64,000 bases of DNA from an uncultured Pelagibacteraceae bacterium (GTDB lineage Bacteria > Pseudomonadota > Alphaproteobacteria > Pelagibacterales > Pelagibacteraceae): positions 62,001 through 126,000 of the forward strand of contig CACLHW010000001.1 of NCBI GenBank assembly GCA_902606835.1. The letters run 5' to 3'. Positions 1-8,989 of this stretch are shown piece after piece. The notes beneath the pieces are model-generated. The model searched no databases. It was not told where the DNA came from and worked only from the letters and a program-made list of their open reading frames with translations. The stretch's first letter is position 1, and each line of letters begins with the position of its first letter. Position numbers and translations under genes: made by a program.

Positions 1-1
1 T

Positions 2-628
2 TTTTCTGAAGTAGAAGATATTGTTTGTAAACACCTTAATCAAAAAACAAAAATAATTTCACTACAACCCAATACGTTAGCTGAAGTCTTTGATGATATT
101 AGGAGAGTCGCAGATGATTTGAAAGTAGATAACGTAATGAGTAATAAGCTTATCAAAAATTTAAAGACAAGGTTAGAAAACATAAAAAACAAAACTTTAA
201 ATCTAAAAAAAAAACCAACAGTAGCTTGCATTGAATGGATCGATCCTCTTATGATTGCTGGAAACTGGATACCAGAAATGGTAACCATATCAGGTGGAAT
301 TGATACTTTTGGAAAACCTGGTAACAATTCTCATTGGGTAAAATTTAATGAAATTAGAAATCATGACCCAGATATAATAATTTTTTTACCTTGCGGATTT
401 GATATTAAAAAAACTAAAAAAGAATTAGATAATCTTTTAAAAAAAGATAGTATTTGGAGCACTTTAAAAGCTTTCAAAAATAAAAAATTATTTGTGGCAG
501 ACGGAAATCAGTTTTTTAATAGACCTGGACCAAGATTAATTGAATCAATAGAAATATTTGCTGAAATAATTCACCCAGAATTATTTAATTTTAAGCATGA
601 AAAAACAGGATGGATCAATTTTAAATGA
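2..628 (+). CDS. BtuF-like cobalamin/metal ABC-type substrate-binding protein, 5'-truncated by window start
   Basis: Frame is open from base 2 (FSEVEDIVCKHLNQKTKIISLQPNTLAEVFDDI...) into the listed ORF; motifs ACIEWIDPLMIAGNWIPEMV and RPGPRLIESIEIFAEIIHPE typical of BtuF-like proteins. Confidence 0.75.
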   Translation, partial: FSEVEDIVCKHLNQKTKIISLQPNTLAEVFDDIRRVADDLKVDNVMSNKLIKNLKTRLENIKNKTLNLKKKPTVACIEWIDPLMIAGNWIPEMVTISGGIDTFGKPGNNSHWVKFNEIRNHDPDIIIFLPCGFDIKKTKKELDNLLKKDSIWSTLKAFKNKKLFVADGNQFFNRPGPRLIESIEIFAEIIHPELFNFKHEKTGWINFK

Positions 629-2994
629 AAAAAATTTTGGCACTTGTAGTTCTGGGTTTGCTTTTCAGTGGAAAAGCCTATGCCGCTGATTGTAATCAAG
701 CATCAGGAGATATTACTGGAACTGAAGGCAGTCCAGATACTACGCTATATGTTTGTGAAGATGACGATGTATTTGTTCTTGACGAAGGTGTTCACACCAC
801 AGCCAGTACAATTCGTGTTAACCTAAGCACAAACAATGCTCAAAATGTTACAATAACTAACTCAGGAACAATTAGAAGGACTGGAGACAATAGTGGTGTT
901 ATTTTAGGGGCAGGTTCTGACACAGTTACAGTTACCAACAACAGCACAGGTACAATTCAAGGCAAGGACCAGGGAATATTTATAAACACAGGAAGCAATT
1001 GGACAATAGATAACTCAGGAACTATTTATGGTGTAGATGCGAAAGGATTTAATATTAAAGGTGGAGACAATACAAAAATTACCAATCAATCAGGTGCTAC
1101 AATTAAAACTGATGGCGCTAACGGAATATTAATATGGGGCACTGACTCTAATGATGGGGAAAATACAGAAATACATAACTATGGAACCATCTCTGCGAAC
1201 ACTAGCACAATCAAAGCTGGAGATTATTCAGACGGAACTACGATAACCAATTATAGCGGCGGAATTATTCAAGCCACTAAAACTACAGGCTCAACAGCGG
1301 CAGTACAGATTGACGGCGACAATACAACAATCACTAACAAAGGAACCATAACTGCTAGCGGCACACAACACTCAATCGAAGTTAAAAACGGAACAACAGG
1401 CACAAAAATTTATGTTGATGGCGCTCCAACATTTACAGGAGAAGTTGATTTTAATAACGCAGCTGCAAATACCACAATGTATTTGGGATGTAGCATGACA
1501 CAAGACACAACTATAGAAATTCATAACAAACCTAGTCTAAACATTACTAATAATCTTTGTGGAAATGATACTTATACAATACAAGATAGTTCCCAAGTAG
1601 CTGATGTAGATAATTCTGAAACAAATGGATACTTAGTCATTGATGAAGGTCTCGAAGTTGTAAGCAATAATGCAAAATATAGAAGTGAAAATGTTGCAAC
1701 AAAATTGAAAGGTTTATTCAGTGCTGCAAACTACATTGATGGAGTTGAACCAGAAGATAAGTTCTTTAGAGTATTTTACAGCAGCGTAAAAAGAGAAAAT
1801 ATGTATAAGGGCAGCATGAAGGGTGTTGTGGGACAATTGAGTCCAATTAACTGGGGAAATATAACGAGTAATATCTTTTTAGGTTACAGCAAACATCATG
1901 GTGATTTTGATAACGGAGAATTTTTAGGGGGAGGAAATTATGCTTTAGGACTAAAGAACGTTTTTACAAAAAATGGATTAAAAGTATCTTTCTCACCCAT
2001 GATAGGACTCAATGATTTAGATCTTACTGATTTTGACTCAGATTCTTCCGCTAAAGTAAAAACTAATTTATTAAGCGAGTTTTTGGCACTTAATGGTAAA
2101 ATAGACAAAGAAATACAAACAAGTGACGATGCTTCGCTTAACTTAAGCGTTCAATCGACTTTAGGTCTACAAAGATTTCCAGATTATTTATCTAGTTTTA
2201 GTGATGGTGATTTGTCAGTTGATGAAGCTATTGAGCAAGTATTAAGTGGAGGGTTTGAGGTTAAATACAACGAGGAACTTGGCAAAGGTTTCATCATCAG
2301 ACCTTATGTTGGTGTAAGCTTAAATCATAACTTAAATAATAATATTGATATGGTAAAAGATGATGATAGCTTACCCGCTTCGCCAGCAGATTCATCTACA
2401 GCAGGTTATTATGTAGGCCTAACTCTAAATAAGGAAGCTAAAGATATTAATTTCGACTTAGATTTAATGTACGGAAACGAAGATGGATTAATTAATCAAA
2501 TTGCGGCTGTTTCATTAACCAAAAAGTTTGGTAAAGTTAAAACTGCAAAGCTTGAGACAAAATCTGACTCTTCAAAAATTGATTTAAGTTCCATTACCCA
2601 AGATCAAGATAAAGATCTAAAAGAAATTGAAGAATTAAAAAAAGCAGTAGAAGAAGTAAAAGCTAAAAATGAAGTATTAAGAACTCAAAACGAGAAGCTG
2701 AAATTTATGGCAGAAAAAGTTATAGAAGAAAATAAAACAAGCAAGGCATTAATTATAGATTTGATTAAAACAAATGAGAAAATCAAATTAGAGAAAGAGA
2801 TGCTGAAAAATCAAATTTTGGAGAAAGAAAGCGAAGAGCTTCGTAGGCAAATTGAAGAAAGCAATCAGGTTAATAAACCTTCTATAAAATTTTTAACGAT
2901 GTTCGGAGCAATCTTTACTTTTGTGGTATTAAGCTTAACTTCTTTAATTGGATCTATTATCAACAGAATTTTTTATAGGCCTATAAAAGCTTGA
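625..2994 (+). CDS. Autotransporter-like surface protein: signal peptide, beta-solenoid repeats, barrel-like region, C-terminal coiled coil and TM helix
   Basis: Signal peptide MKKILALVVLGLLFSGKAYA; about 7 repeats of N-x-T-I-x-N-x-G-T-I type; amphipathic beta-strand-rich middle; heptad-like Lys/Glu-rich C-terminus followed by FLTMFGAIFTFVVLSLTSLIGSII. Confidence 0.7.
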   Translation: MKKILALVVLGLLFSGKAYAADCNQASGDITGTEGSPDTTLYVCEDDDVFVLDEGVHTTASTIRVNLSTNNAQNVTITNSGTIRRTGDNSGVILGAGSDTVTVTNNSTGTIQGKDQGIFINTGSNWTIDNSGTIYGVDAKGFNIKGGDNTKITNQSGATIKTDGANGILIWGTDSNDGENTEIHNYGTISANTSTIKAGDYSDGTTITNYSGGIIQATKTTGSTAAVQIDGDNTTITNKGTITASGTQHSIEVKNGTTGTKIYVDGAPTFTGEVDFNNAAANTTMYLGCSMTQDTTIEIHNKPSLNITNNLCGNDTYTIQDSSQVADVDNSETNGYLVIDEGLEVVSNNAKYRSENVATKLKGLFSAANYIDGVEPEDKFFRVFYSSVKRENMYKGSMKGVVGQLSPINWGNITSNIFLGYSKHHGDFDNGEFLGGGNYALGLKNVFTKNGLKVSFSPMIGLNDLDLTDFDSDSSAKVKTNLLSEFLALNGKIDKEIQTSDDASLNLSVQSTLGLQRFPDYLSSFSDGDLSVDEAIEQVLSGGFEVKYNEELGKGFIIRPYVGVSLNHNLNNNIDMVKDDDSLPASPADSSTAGYYVGLTLNKEAKDINFDLDLMYGNEDGLINQIAAVSLTKKFGKVKTAKLETKSDSSKIDLSSITQDQDKDLKEIEELKKAVEEVKAKNEVLRTQNEKLKFMAEKVIEENKTSKALIIDLIKTNEKIKLEKEMLKNQILEKESEELRRQIEESNQVNKPSIKFLTMFGAIFTFVVLSLTSLIGSIINRIFYRPIKA

Positions 2995-3064
2995 ACTATT
3001 GTGTTCAGGATGTGTTCAGAAAAACTTCTGCAACTAACTTAAATTAAAAAAGTGTTGGTGTGAT

Positions 3065-3141
<77 letters not shown>

Positions 3142-3191
3142 ATAAATCTGATTTAAATATTATATTTTAACTAATAGATTAGCAAATGAAA

Positions 3192-3386
3192 TTAGAAGTT
3201 GTTTCTCATCCTTTGGATTTTTTTTGCTCTTCTAATGTTTTCTGATTTTTCTCTTTTTTTTCTTTCGGATGGTTTTTCGTAATTGCTTTTAATTTTAAGT
3301 ATCTTAAAAAAACCTTCTCTTTGAAGTTTTCTTTTAAGAATCCTTAAAGCTTGATCAACATTGTTATCTTTAACTTCTATTTTAAT
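3192..3386 (-). CDS. rpsU: 30S ribosomal protein S21 (bS21) with apparent ATT start codon
   Basis: Not in ORF track. Translation (I/M)[64 protein letters not shown]21 signatures [18 protein letters not shown] and YEKPSE; AGGAGG 5 nt upstream of ATT; in-frame TAG at 3396-3398. Confidence 0.9.
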   Translation of the reverse strand: MKIEVKDNNVDQALRILKRKLQREGFFKILKIKSNYEKPSERKKREKSENIRRAKKIQRMRNNF

Positions 3387-3446
3387 AACTACCTCCTAAT
3401 TAAAGATGCACTAATTAACATTAAACAAAAAGATTGTCCACCTAGT

Positions 3447-3938
3447 TTAAAATGGTTTTTTAGGTACCTTTTTTTCAAAATTTCTTCTGTAAGCCCTAAG
3501 TTTATTTTCAATTTTTTTATATCTTACTGACAATATTGAAGCAGCCAATAATGCTGCATTAATTGCCCCGGCTTTTCCTATTGCTAAAGTTCCAACTGGT
3601 ATTCCACTTGGCATTTGAACTGTTGAAAGCAAACTATCTAGACCTTTTAGTTTACTTTCCGTTGGGACCCCTAGGACTGGTAAAGTAGTTAGAGAAGCTG
3701 TTACCCCAGCTAAATGAGCAGACATTCCTGCAGCGGCTATTATTATTTCCATTTTATTTTTTTCTGCTTCTTTAAGAAATTTATGTAATCTTTTTGGCGT
3801 TCTATGAGCAGATATTACTCTTACATCGTGCTTAATTCCAAATTCTTTTAAAGTATTACTACAATACTCCATAGTACCAGCCCAGTCAGATTTACTTCCC
3901 ATAATAATTCCAACTAAGTTATTATTTTTGTTTTTCAT
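3447..3938 (-). CDS. purE: 5-(carboxyamino)imidazole ribonucleotide mutase
   Basis: GIIMGSKSDWAGTMEYCSNTLKEFGI, VISAHRTPKRLHKF and AAAGMSAHLAGV motifs. Confidence 0.95.
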   Translation of the reverse strand: MKNKNNNLVGIIMGSKSDWAGTMEYCSNTLKEFGIKHDVRVISAHRTPKRLHKFLKEAEKNKMEIIIAAAGMSAHLAGVTASLTTLPVLGVPTESKLKGLDSLLSTVQMPSGIPVGTLAIGKAGAINAALLAASILSVRYKKIENKLRAYRRNFEKKVPKKPF

Positions 3939-3950
3939 TTATTTTAAATA

Positions 3951-4529
3951 TTATATAGAGGGTTCTATTTTCTTATTTTGTTTTTCTATTTCTTTTCTTT
4001 TTCTTTCAGCTTTTCTTTCTGCTTTTTCTAAAGCTTTTTTAATATCTGCTTGTGTACAAAGATTGGAAACGACAGGATCTTTGGGAGATAAGTTTGAAGA
4101 ATTCCAATATCTTTTATTTCTTATAAGTTCGACAGTTTTTTTTGTACTTCCAACTAGTTTTACAATTTGACTGTCAGCAAGTTGAGGACAATTTTTAGTC
4201 AACCACAAGACAGCTTCTGGCCTGTCTTGTCTCTTAGACAAAGGTACATATTTATTTGTTTTCTTCTCAGATTTAATATCAAGAACTTTTTTATTTAAAA
4301 CTAGCGGCCTATCAATATCTTTAGATGAGGCTTCTATTTCTTCTCTAGTTAATTGACCTGATAAAATAGGATTATAAGCTTTTATTCCTTTTGCGACATC
4401 TCCATCTGCTATACCTTTTACTTCAAGTTCATGCAGATCACAAAAAGCAGCAATTTGCTTAAAACTTATTTTAGTATTTTCTACCAACCAAACAGCAGTG
4501 GCTTTTGGCATAAATGGTTTATCAGTCAT
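3951..4529 (-). CDS. DUF1013 family protein (TrcR-like cell-cycle regulator)
   Basis: MPKATAVWLVENTKISFKQIAAFCDLHELEVKGIADGDVAKGI resembles the alphaproteobacterial DUF1013 family. Confidence 0.8.
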   Translation of the reverse strand: MTDKPFMPKATAVWLVENTKISFKQIAAFCDLHELEVKGIADGDVAKGIKAYNPILSGQLTREEIEASSKDIDRPLVLNKKVLDIKSEKKTNKYVPLSKRQDRPEAVLWLTKNCPQLADSQIVKLVGSTKKTVELIRNKRYWNSSNLSPKDPVVSNLCTQADIKKALEKAERKAERKRKEIEKQNKKIEPSI

Positions 4530-4759
4530 TATTTTTTTTCTGCCGATCTTAAATTTTTAAATTTTTTAAAAAATTTGTTGACTCTTCCTTTATCCAATAT
4601 TTTTTGGGATCCACCTATCCAAGCCGGATGTGATTTTGAGTCAATATCAAGTTTTAAAGTTTCTCCTTCTTTCCCCCATGTTGACATTGTCTCAAATTGA
4701 CTACCATCTGTCATTACTACTTTTATCTTGTGATAATCTGGATGTATTTTTTTTTTCAT
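4529..4759 (-). CDS. rpmE: 50S ribosomal protein L31
   Basis: [32 protein letters not shown]...[10 protein letters not shown]. Confidence 0.95.
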   Translation of the reverse strand: MKKKIHPDYHKIKVVMTDGSQFETMSTWGKEGETLKLDIDSKSHPAWIGGSQKILDKGRVNKFFKKFKNLRSAEKK

Positions 4760-4804
4760 AACGACAATTTAATATAATAAAATAAAATAATTAACAACAA
4801 CTAA

Positions 4805-5593
4805 TTAGCAATTTAACACCTCCATCATTTCATTATTTATTTTAGAATTAGTTGCTAATATTGATTGGTTTTGCAAATATTCATCTTTTCCACTAAAATC
4901 AGTAACAAATCCTCCAGCTTCTTTTATTAAAATAATGCCAGCTGCAATGTCCCAGTAATTTAAATTTCTTTGCCAAAATCCATCACATCTTCCAGCAGCT
5001 ACATAAGCCATATCAAGCGCAGCACTTCCTAATTTTCTTACTGGCAAAAGGACTTTTGATGAAAAATTAACATATTCTTTTAACGACAATTCTCTATTTT
5101 TTGAATTATTTCTTGGTCCACCTGTGAAAATAATACAATCTTTTAATTTTTTTCTTGAAGATACGCGCATACGCTGATTGTTTAAATAAGATCCATTACC
5201 TTTTTCAGCAACAAACATTTCATCTTTAATTGGATCATAAATTATACCGCAAATTATTTCTTTTTCTTTTTCCAAACCTATCGATATTGCAAAATGAGGT
5301 ATGCCGTGAAGGAAATTTGCAGTTCCATCAATAGGATCAATAATCCATCTAAAAGATTTGTCATTATTTATTTCACCAATTTCTTCACTTAAAATAGAAT
5401 AGTCAGGTCTGGCCTTTTGAAGTTCTTCTATCAGAATTTTTTCTACTCTTTTATCAGATGCAGTTACAAAATCACCTGGCCCTTTAAGTGAGACTTGAAG
5501 TTTTTCAATTTCTCCAAAATCTCTAATTAAAACTTTAGAAGCTTTTCTGCAAGCTTTCACCATTACATTAATATTTGCAGAATTCAGTTTCAT
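4805..5593 (-). CDS. suhB: Inositol monophosphatase family protein
   Basis: WIIDPIDGTANFLHGIPHFAISIGLE and WDIAAGIILIKEAGG motifs. Confidence 0.9.
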   Translation of the reverse strand: MKLNSANINVMVKACRKASKVLIRDFGEIEKLQVSLKGPGDFVTASDKRVEKILIEELQKARPDYSILSEEIGEINNDKSFRWIIDPIDGTANFLHGIPHFAISIGLEKEKEIICGIIYDPIKDEMFVAEKGNGSYLNNQRMRVSSRKKLKDCIIFTGGPRNNSKNRELSLKEYVNFSSKVLLPVRKLGSAALDMAYVAAGRCDGFWQRNLNYWDIAAGIILIKEAGGFVTDFSGKDEYLQNQSILATNSKINNEMMEVLNC

Positions 5594-6157
5594 TTATTTT
5601 ACCTTTTTTAAATATTCTAAAGTTCGAGTATCTAAAACAATATTGTCTCCTATGTTTATAAATGGGGGCACCATGATTTTAATACCATTTTCAAGTGTTG
5701 CTGGCTTATAAGAGGAAGAAGCAGTTTGACCTTTAATTGCAGCATCAGTAGTTTCAATTTTTAGTTCTACCGACGAAGGTAGTTCAACAGAAAGTGCTTG
5801 ATCATCATGAAATTGAACATTTACTTCCATATTTTCTTTAAGCAATTTATTTCTATCACCCAGTAAAGATTTATTAATTTGAATTTGTTCGAAATTAGTT
5901 TGGTCCATAAAGTGGCAATTATTTTCATCTTCATAAAGAAAATTAAATTTTTTATCATCTAAAATTGCTCTTTCAACAGAATCGCTAGATCTAAATCTTT
6001 CGTTTAATTTTGTCCCTTTCTTAACGCTTTTAAGTTCCACTTGATTAAATGCACCACCTTTTCCTGGTTTAACATGTTGCGTTTTTAAGACAGACCATAA
6101 ATCATTTTTATGTTCTATTATCATTCCTGGTTTAATTTCATTTCCTAATATTTTCAT
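5594..6157 (-). CDS. efp: Elongation factor P
   Basis: EIKPGMIIEHKNDLWSVLKTQHVKPGKGGAFNQVELK. Confidence 0.95.
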   Translation of the reverse strand: MKILGNEIKPGMIIEHKNDLWSVLKTQHVKPGKGGAFNQVELKSVKKGTKLNERFRSSDSVERAILDDKKFNFLYEDENNCHFMDQTNFEQIQINKSLLGDRNKLLKENMEVNVQFHDDQALSVELPSSVELKIETTDAAIKGQTASSSYKPATLENGIKIMVPPFINIGDNIVLDTRTLEYLKKVK

Positions 6158-6158
6158 T

Positions 6159-6767
6159 TTACTTAAATTTTTTAATAGCTGAAACAGGATCTAATGTTTT
6201 ATTATTCCAAACATAATTTGAGCAAGCAATAAAATCTGCCCCATTCGATAAAATTTTTTTATAATTAGAATTATTAATTCCACCTATTGCAACGGTGGGC
6301 ATATTAATTTTTTTTTTGGCCCAACGCAATATTTCTAAGTTGGCTCTAAAAGCAGTTTTTTTTGTTAAAGATTTAAAGAAAGATCCAAACGCAACATAAT
6401 TTGCTCCATTTTTTTTTGCATTAATAGCTAATTTTTTTGAGTTATGACAAGTTAATCCAATAATTTTATTTTTTCCCAAAATTTTTCTAGCAATTTTAAA
6501 ATTTGTATCTGTCTGTCCAATATGACACCCATCAGCGTTAATAATTTTTGCAACTTTGGGCTTGTCGTTAATTAAAAATTTAACATTATTTTTTTTCGTT
6601 ATACGTTTAATTTTTTTAGATATTTTTATCAGTTTTTTTGAAGAAATTTTTTTTATTCTTAATTGAAAATATTTTACTTTGTTAGTTTTAAGTATGTTAT
6701 TTAGGCTCTTATAAAAATTATCCCCCCTTATATTTTGAGGTGATATCAAATAAATATATCTTTTCAA
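6159..6767 (-). CDS. thiE: Thiamine phosphate synthase
   Basis: FLINDKPKVAKIINADGCHIGQTD and VAIGGINNSNYKKILSNGADFIA. Confidence 0.85.
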   Translation of the reverse strand: MKRYIYLISPQNIRGDNFYKSLNNILKTNKVKYFQLRIKKISSKKLIKISKKIKRITKKNNVKFLINDKPKVAKIINADGCHIGQTDTNFKIARKILGKNKIIGLTCHNSKKLAINAKKNGANYVAFGSFFKSLTKKTAFRANLEILRWAKKKINMPTVAIGGINNSNYKKILSNGADFIACSNYVWNNKTLDPVSAIKKFK

Positions 6768-6773
6768 TTTAAA

Positions 6774-7793
6774 CTAGGCTGTTAATTGTTTTTCTAAATC
6801 TATACTCCATTTTGCTGAAGTTGATAGCCCATTCATTTTAGATCTATGATTAAAGATTTTTTGCGTATTATTTATATCTTTAATATTTTTTGCCCAATTT
6901 TTAAGAGCACTTTGTTGCAAGGCCCTTCCATATGAGAAGCTCATTAAAAAATTTGTATTATTAATTTTATTTATTTCATTTAAATTTTGTGTAGCTTCTA
7001 TTTCTGTTTGGCCGCCTGATAAAAAAGCAATTCCAGGAACTTCAGCAGGCACATTATCTTTTAAGCACTTGAGAGTCATTTTTGCAATTTCCTCTTTAGT
7101 GCTTTTATTTTTTGATTTGCTTCCAGGTAATATCATATTAGGTTTTAATATTGTTCCTTTGAGATTCACATTATTTAATTTTAATTCTTTATAACATTCT
7201 TTTAAAACTTTAGATGTTACTTCATAGCAATGAGCTATATTATGATCTCCATCCATTAAAACTTCTGGCTCAACTATGGGAACCATTCTTGCTTCCTGTA
7301 CTAAAGCTGCATATCTTGCTAAAGCGTGAGCATTTGATTTAATTGCTAATTCCGAAGGATATTTTTTTGAGATATTATAAACAGCTCTCCATTTTGTAAA
7401 TCTTGCTCCAAGTTTATAATATTCTTCCAGTCTCTCTCTTAAACCATCTAAACCTTCAGTAACTTTTTCTTCGGGAGATCCAGCCAACTTTTTTGCGCCA
7501 GTATCTACTTTTATTCCAGGAATAGAACCAAAACTTTTAATTAAGTCCGGTATTGATTTACCCGAGGAGGTTTTTTGTTTTATTGTTTCGTCATATAATA
7601 TTACTCCTCCAATATGATTTTTCATACCTTCTGCTGAAAATAATGTTTCTCTAAATTTAAGTCTGTTCTCTGTAGTGGATTGAACATTAACGCTGGATAA
7701 TCTTTTTGTCATTGTTCCAGTGCTTTCATCGGCAGCCAATATACCTTTTCCTTTTGCTACCATTTGTTTTGCAATATTTTCTAATTCACTCAT
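6774..7793 (-). CDS. Class I fructose-bisphosphate aldolase
   Basis: GKGILAADESTGTMTKRL, VPIVEPEVLMDGDH, LKGTILKPNMILPG, FLSGGQTE. Confidence 0.95.
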   Translation of the reverse strand: MSELENIAKQMVAKGKGILAADESTGTMTKRLSSVNVQSTTENRLKFRETLFSAEGMKNHIGGVILYDETIKQKTSSGKSIPDLIKSFGSIPGIKVDTGAKKLAGSPEEKVTEGLDGLRERLEEYYKLGARFTKWRAVYNISKKYPSELAIKSNAHALARYAALVQEARMVPIVEPEVLMDGDHNIAHCYEVTSKVLKECYKELKLNNVNLKGTILKPNMILPGSKSKNKSTKEEIAKMTLKCLKDNVPAEVPGIAFLSGGQTEIEATQNLNEINKINNTNFLMSFSYGRALQQSALKNWAKNIKDINNTQKIFNHRSKMNGLSTSAKWSIDLEKQLTA

Positions 7794-8982
7794 TTATTTC
7801 TAAGGCTTTTATACCAGGTAAAATTTTTCCTTCAAGAAGTTCTAAAAAAGCTCCACCAGCAGTTGATATATAAGTAAATCCATCTGAACAGCCTGATTTG
7901 TTTATTGCGGCGACAGTATCACCGCCACCGGCAATTGAAGTAAGAGATTTACTTTTAGTATTTTCACTTATTTTTTTTGCAATTTTATTGCTTCCAGAAC
8001 AAAATTCTTCAATTTCAAAATAACCAGCTGGACCATTCCATAAAATTGTTTTTGATTTTTCAATTATTTCTGAAATTTTTTCAACAGTTTTTTCACCAAT
8101 ATCAAGAATTAAATCGTCATCATCTATTTTATCTAGAGTTTTTATATGGCCCTTAGAATTAATATCTTTTGCAACAATTACATCCTCAGGTAAAACAAGA
8201 TCACAATTATTTGTTTTGCATTTTTCAGTTATTTTTTTTAACAAGTTTTCTTGATTTTTTTCAAAGAATGATTTTCCAATATTATATCCTTTATATTTAA
8301 TAAAATTATTTGCCATGGCTCCAACAACAATGATAGCTTCCATTTTTTTTATTAAATTAGACAAAACCCCAATTTTAGTAGAAATTTTTGATCCACCAAT
8401 AATGCATGCGACTGGTTTTTTAGCATTAGAAGTAAGCATTTTTATAAAATTTACTTCTTTAAACAACATTTCCCCAGCAAATGAATCAATATATTTTGTT
8501 ATTCCGCTTACCGACGCATGAGCTCTATGGGAGCAGGAAAAAGCTTCGTTTATGTAAATATCCCCATTTTTTGAAAGTTCTTTGGCAAAAGATGCAACAT
8601 TTAACTCCTCCTCATTACAAAATCTTAAATTTTCTAGTAACAAGACTTTGCCATTAGGAATTTCCTTTGATTTTTTAATTACATTTTTGCCAACATTTTC
8701 TTCTAAAAAAACTACATCTTGACTTAGGTAGCTAGATAATTTTTTTGCAATTGGTTTTAATGTTAATTTAGGTGTTATTACACCTTTGGGTCTGCCCAAA
8801 TGCGAAATAATTATTATTTTTGCTTTTCTATTTATTAATGATTTTATAGTAGGCAAAACTTTTTCAATTCGAGAAGTTTCTGTAACAATACCATCATTTA
8901 ATGGAACGTTAAAATCTACTCTTAGTAAAACTCTTTTTCCTTCTATATTTTGATTATTGTTTAGCTGTTTTATTTTTAGCAT
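7786..8982 (-). CDS. pgk: Phosphoglycerate kinase
   Basis: KRVLLRVDFNVPLNDG, ISHLGRPKG, SIAGGGDTVAAI. Confidence 0.97.
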   Translation of the reverse strand: MLKIKQLNNNQNIEGKRVLLRVDFNVPLNDGIVTETSRIEKVLPTIKSLINRKAKIIIISHLGRPKGVITPKLTLKPIAKKLSSYLSQDVVFLEENVGKNVIKKSKEIPNGKVLLLENLRFCNEEELNVASFAKELSKNGDIYINEAFSCSHRAHASVSGITKYIDSFAGEMLFKEVNFIKMLTSNAKKPVACIIGGSKISTKIGVLSNLIKKMEAIIVVGAMANNFIKYKGYNIGKSFFEKNQENLLKKITEKCKTNNCDLVLPEDVIVAKDINSKGHIKTLDKIDDDDLILDIGEKTVEKISEIIEKSKTILWNGPAGYFEIEEFCSGSNKIAKKISENTKSKSLTSIAGGGDTVAAINKSGCSDGFTYISTAGGAFLELLEGKILPGIKALEINE

Positions 8983-8989
8983 GCCCCAA

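Noticed and set aside
40-327. Antisense 95-aa ORF in the track
   Set aside because: Fully opposite the BtuF-like CDS, with low-complexity hydrophobic translation; antisense artefact.
3003-3017. Perfect GTTCN7GTTC (GTTCAGGATGTGTTC) between the autotransporter and tRNA-fMet, matching the LexA box pattern
   Set aside because: It lies 3' of both flanking genes with no promoter-positioned gene. A rough base-composition estimate gives about one such 8-base match by chance in 64 kb on two strands, so position is needed as support and is lacking here.
3928-4170. Plus-strand ORFs over the DUF1013 and rpmE genes (3928-4170, 4431-4700)
   Set aside because: Overlap well-supported minus-strand genes; Phe/Ser/Leu-rich translations typical of antisense of Lys/Glu-rich AT-rich genes.
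4529-4759. L31 without CxxC zinc ligands
   Set aside because: Zinc-free L31 of this form is normal in alphaproteobacteria.
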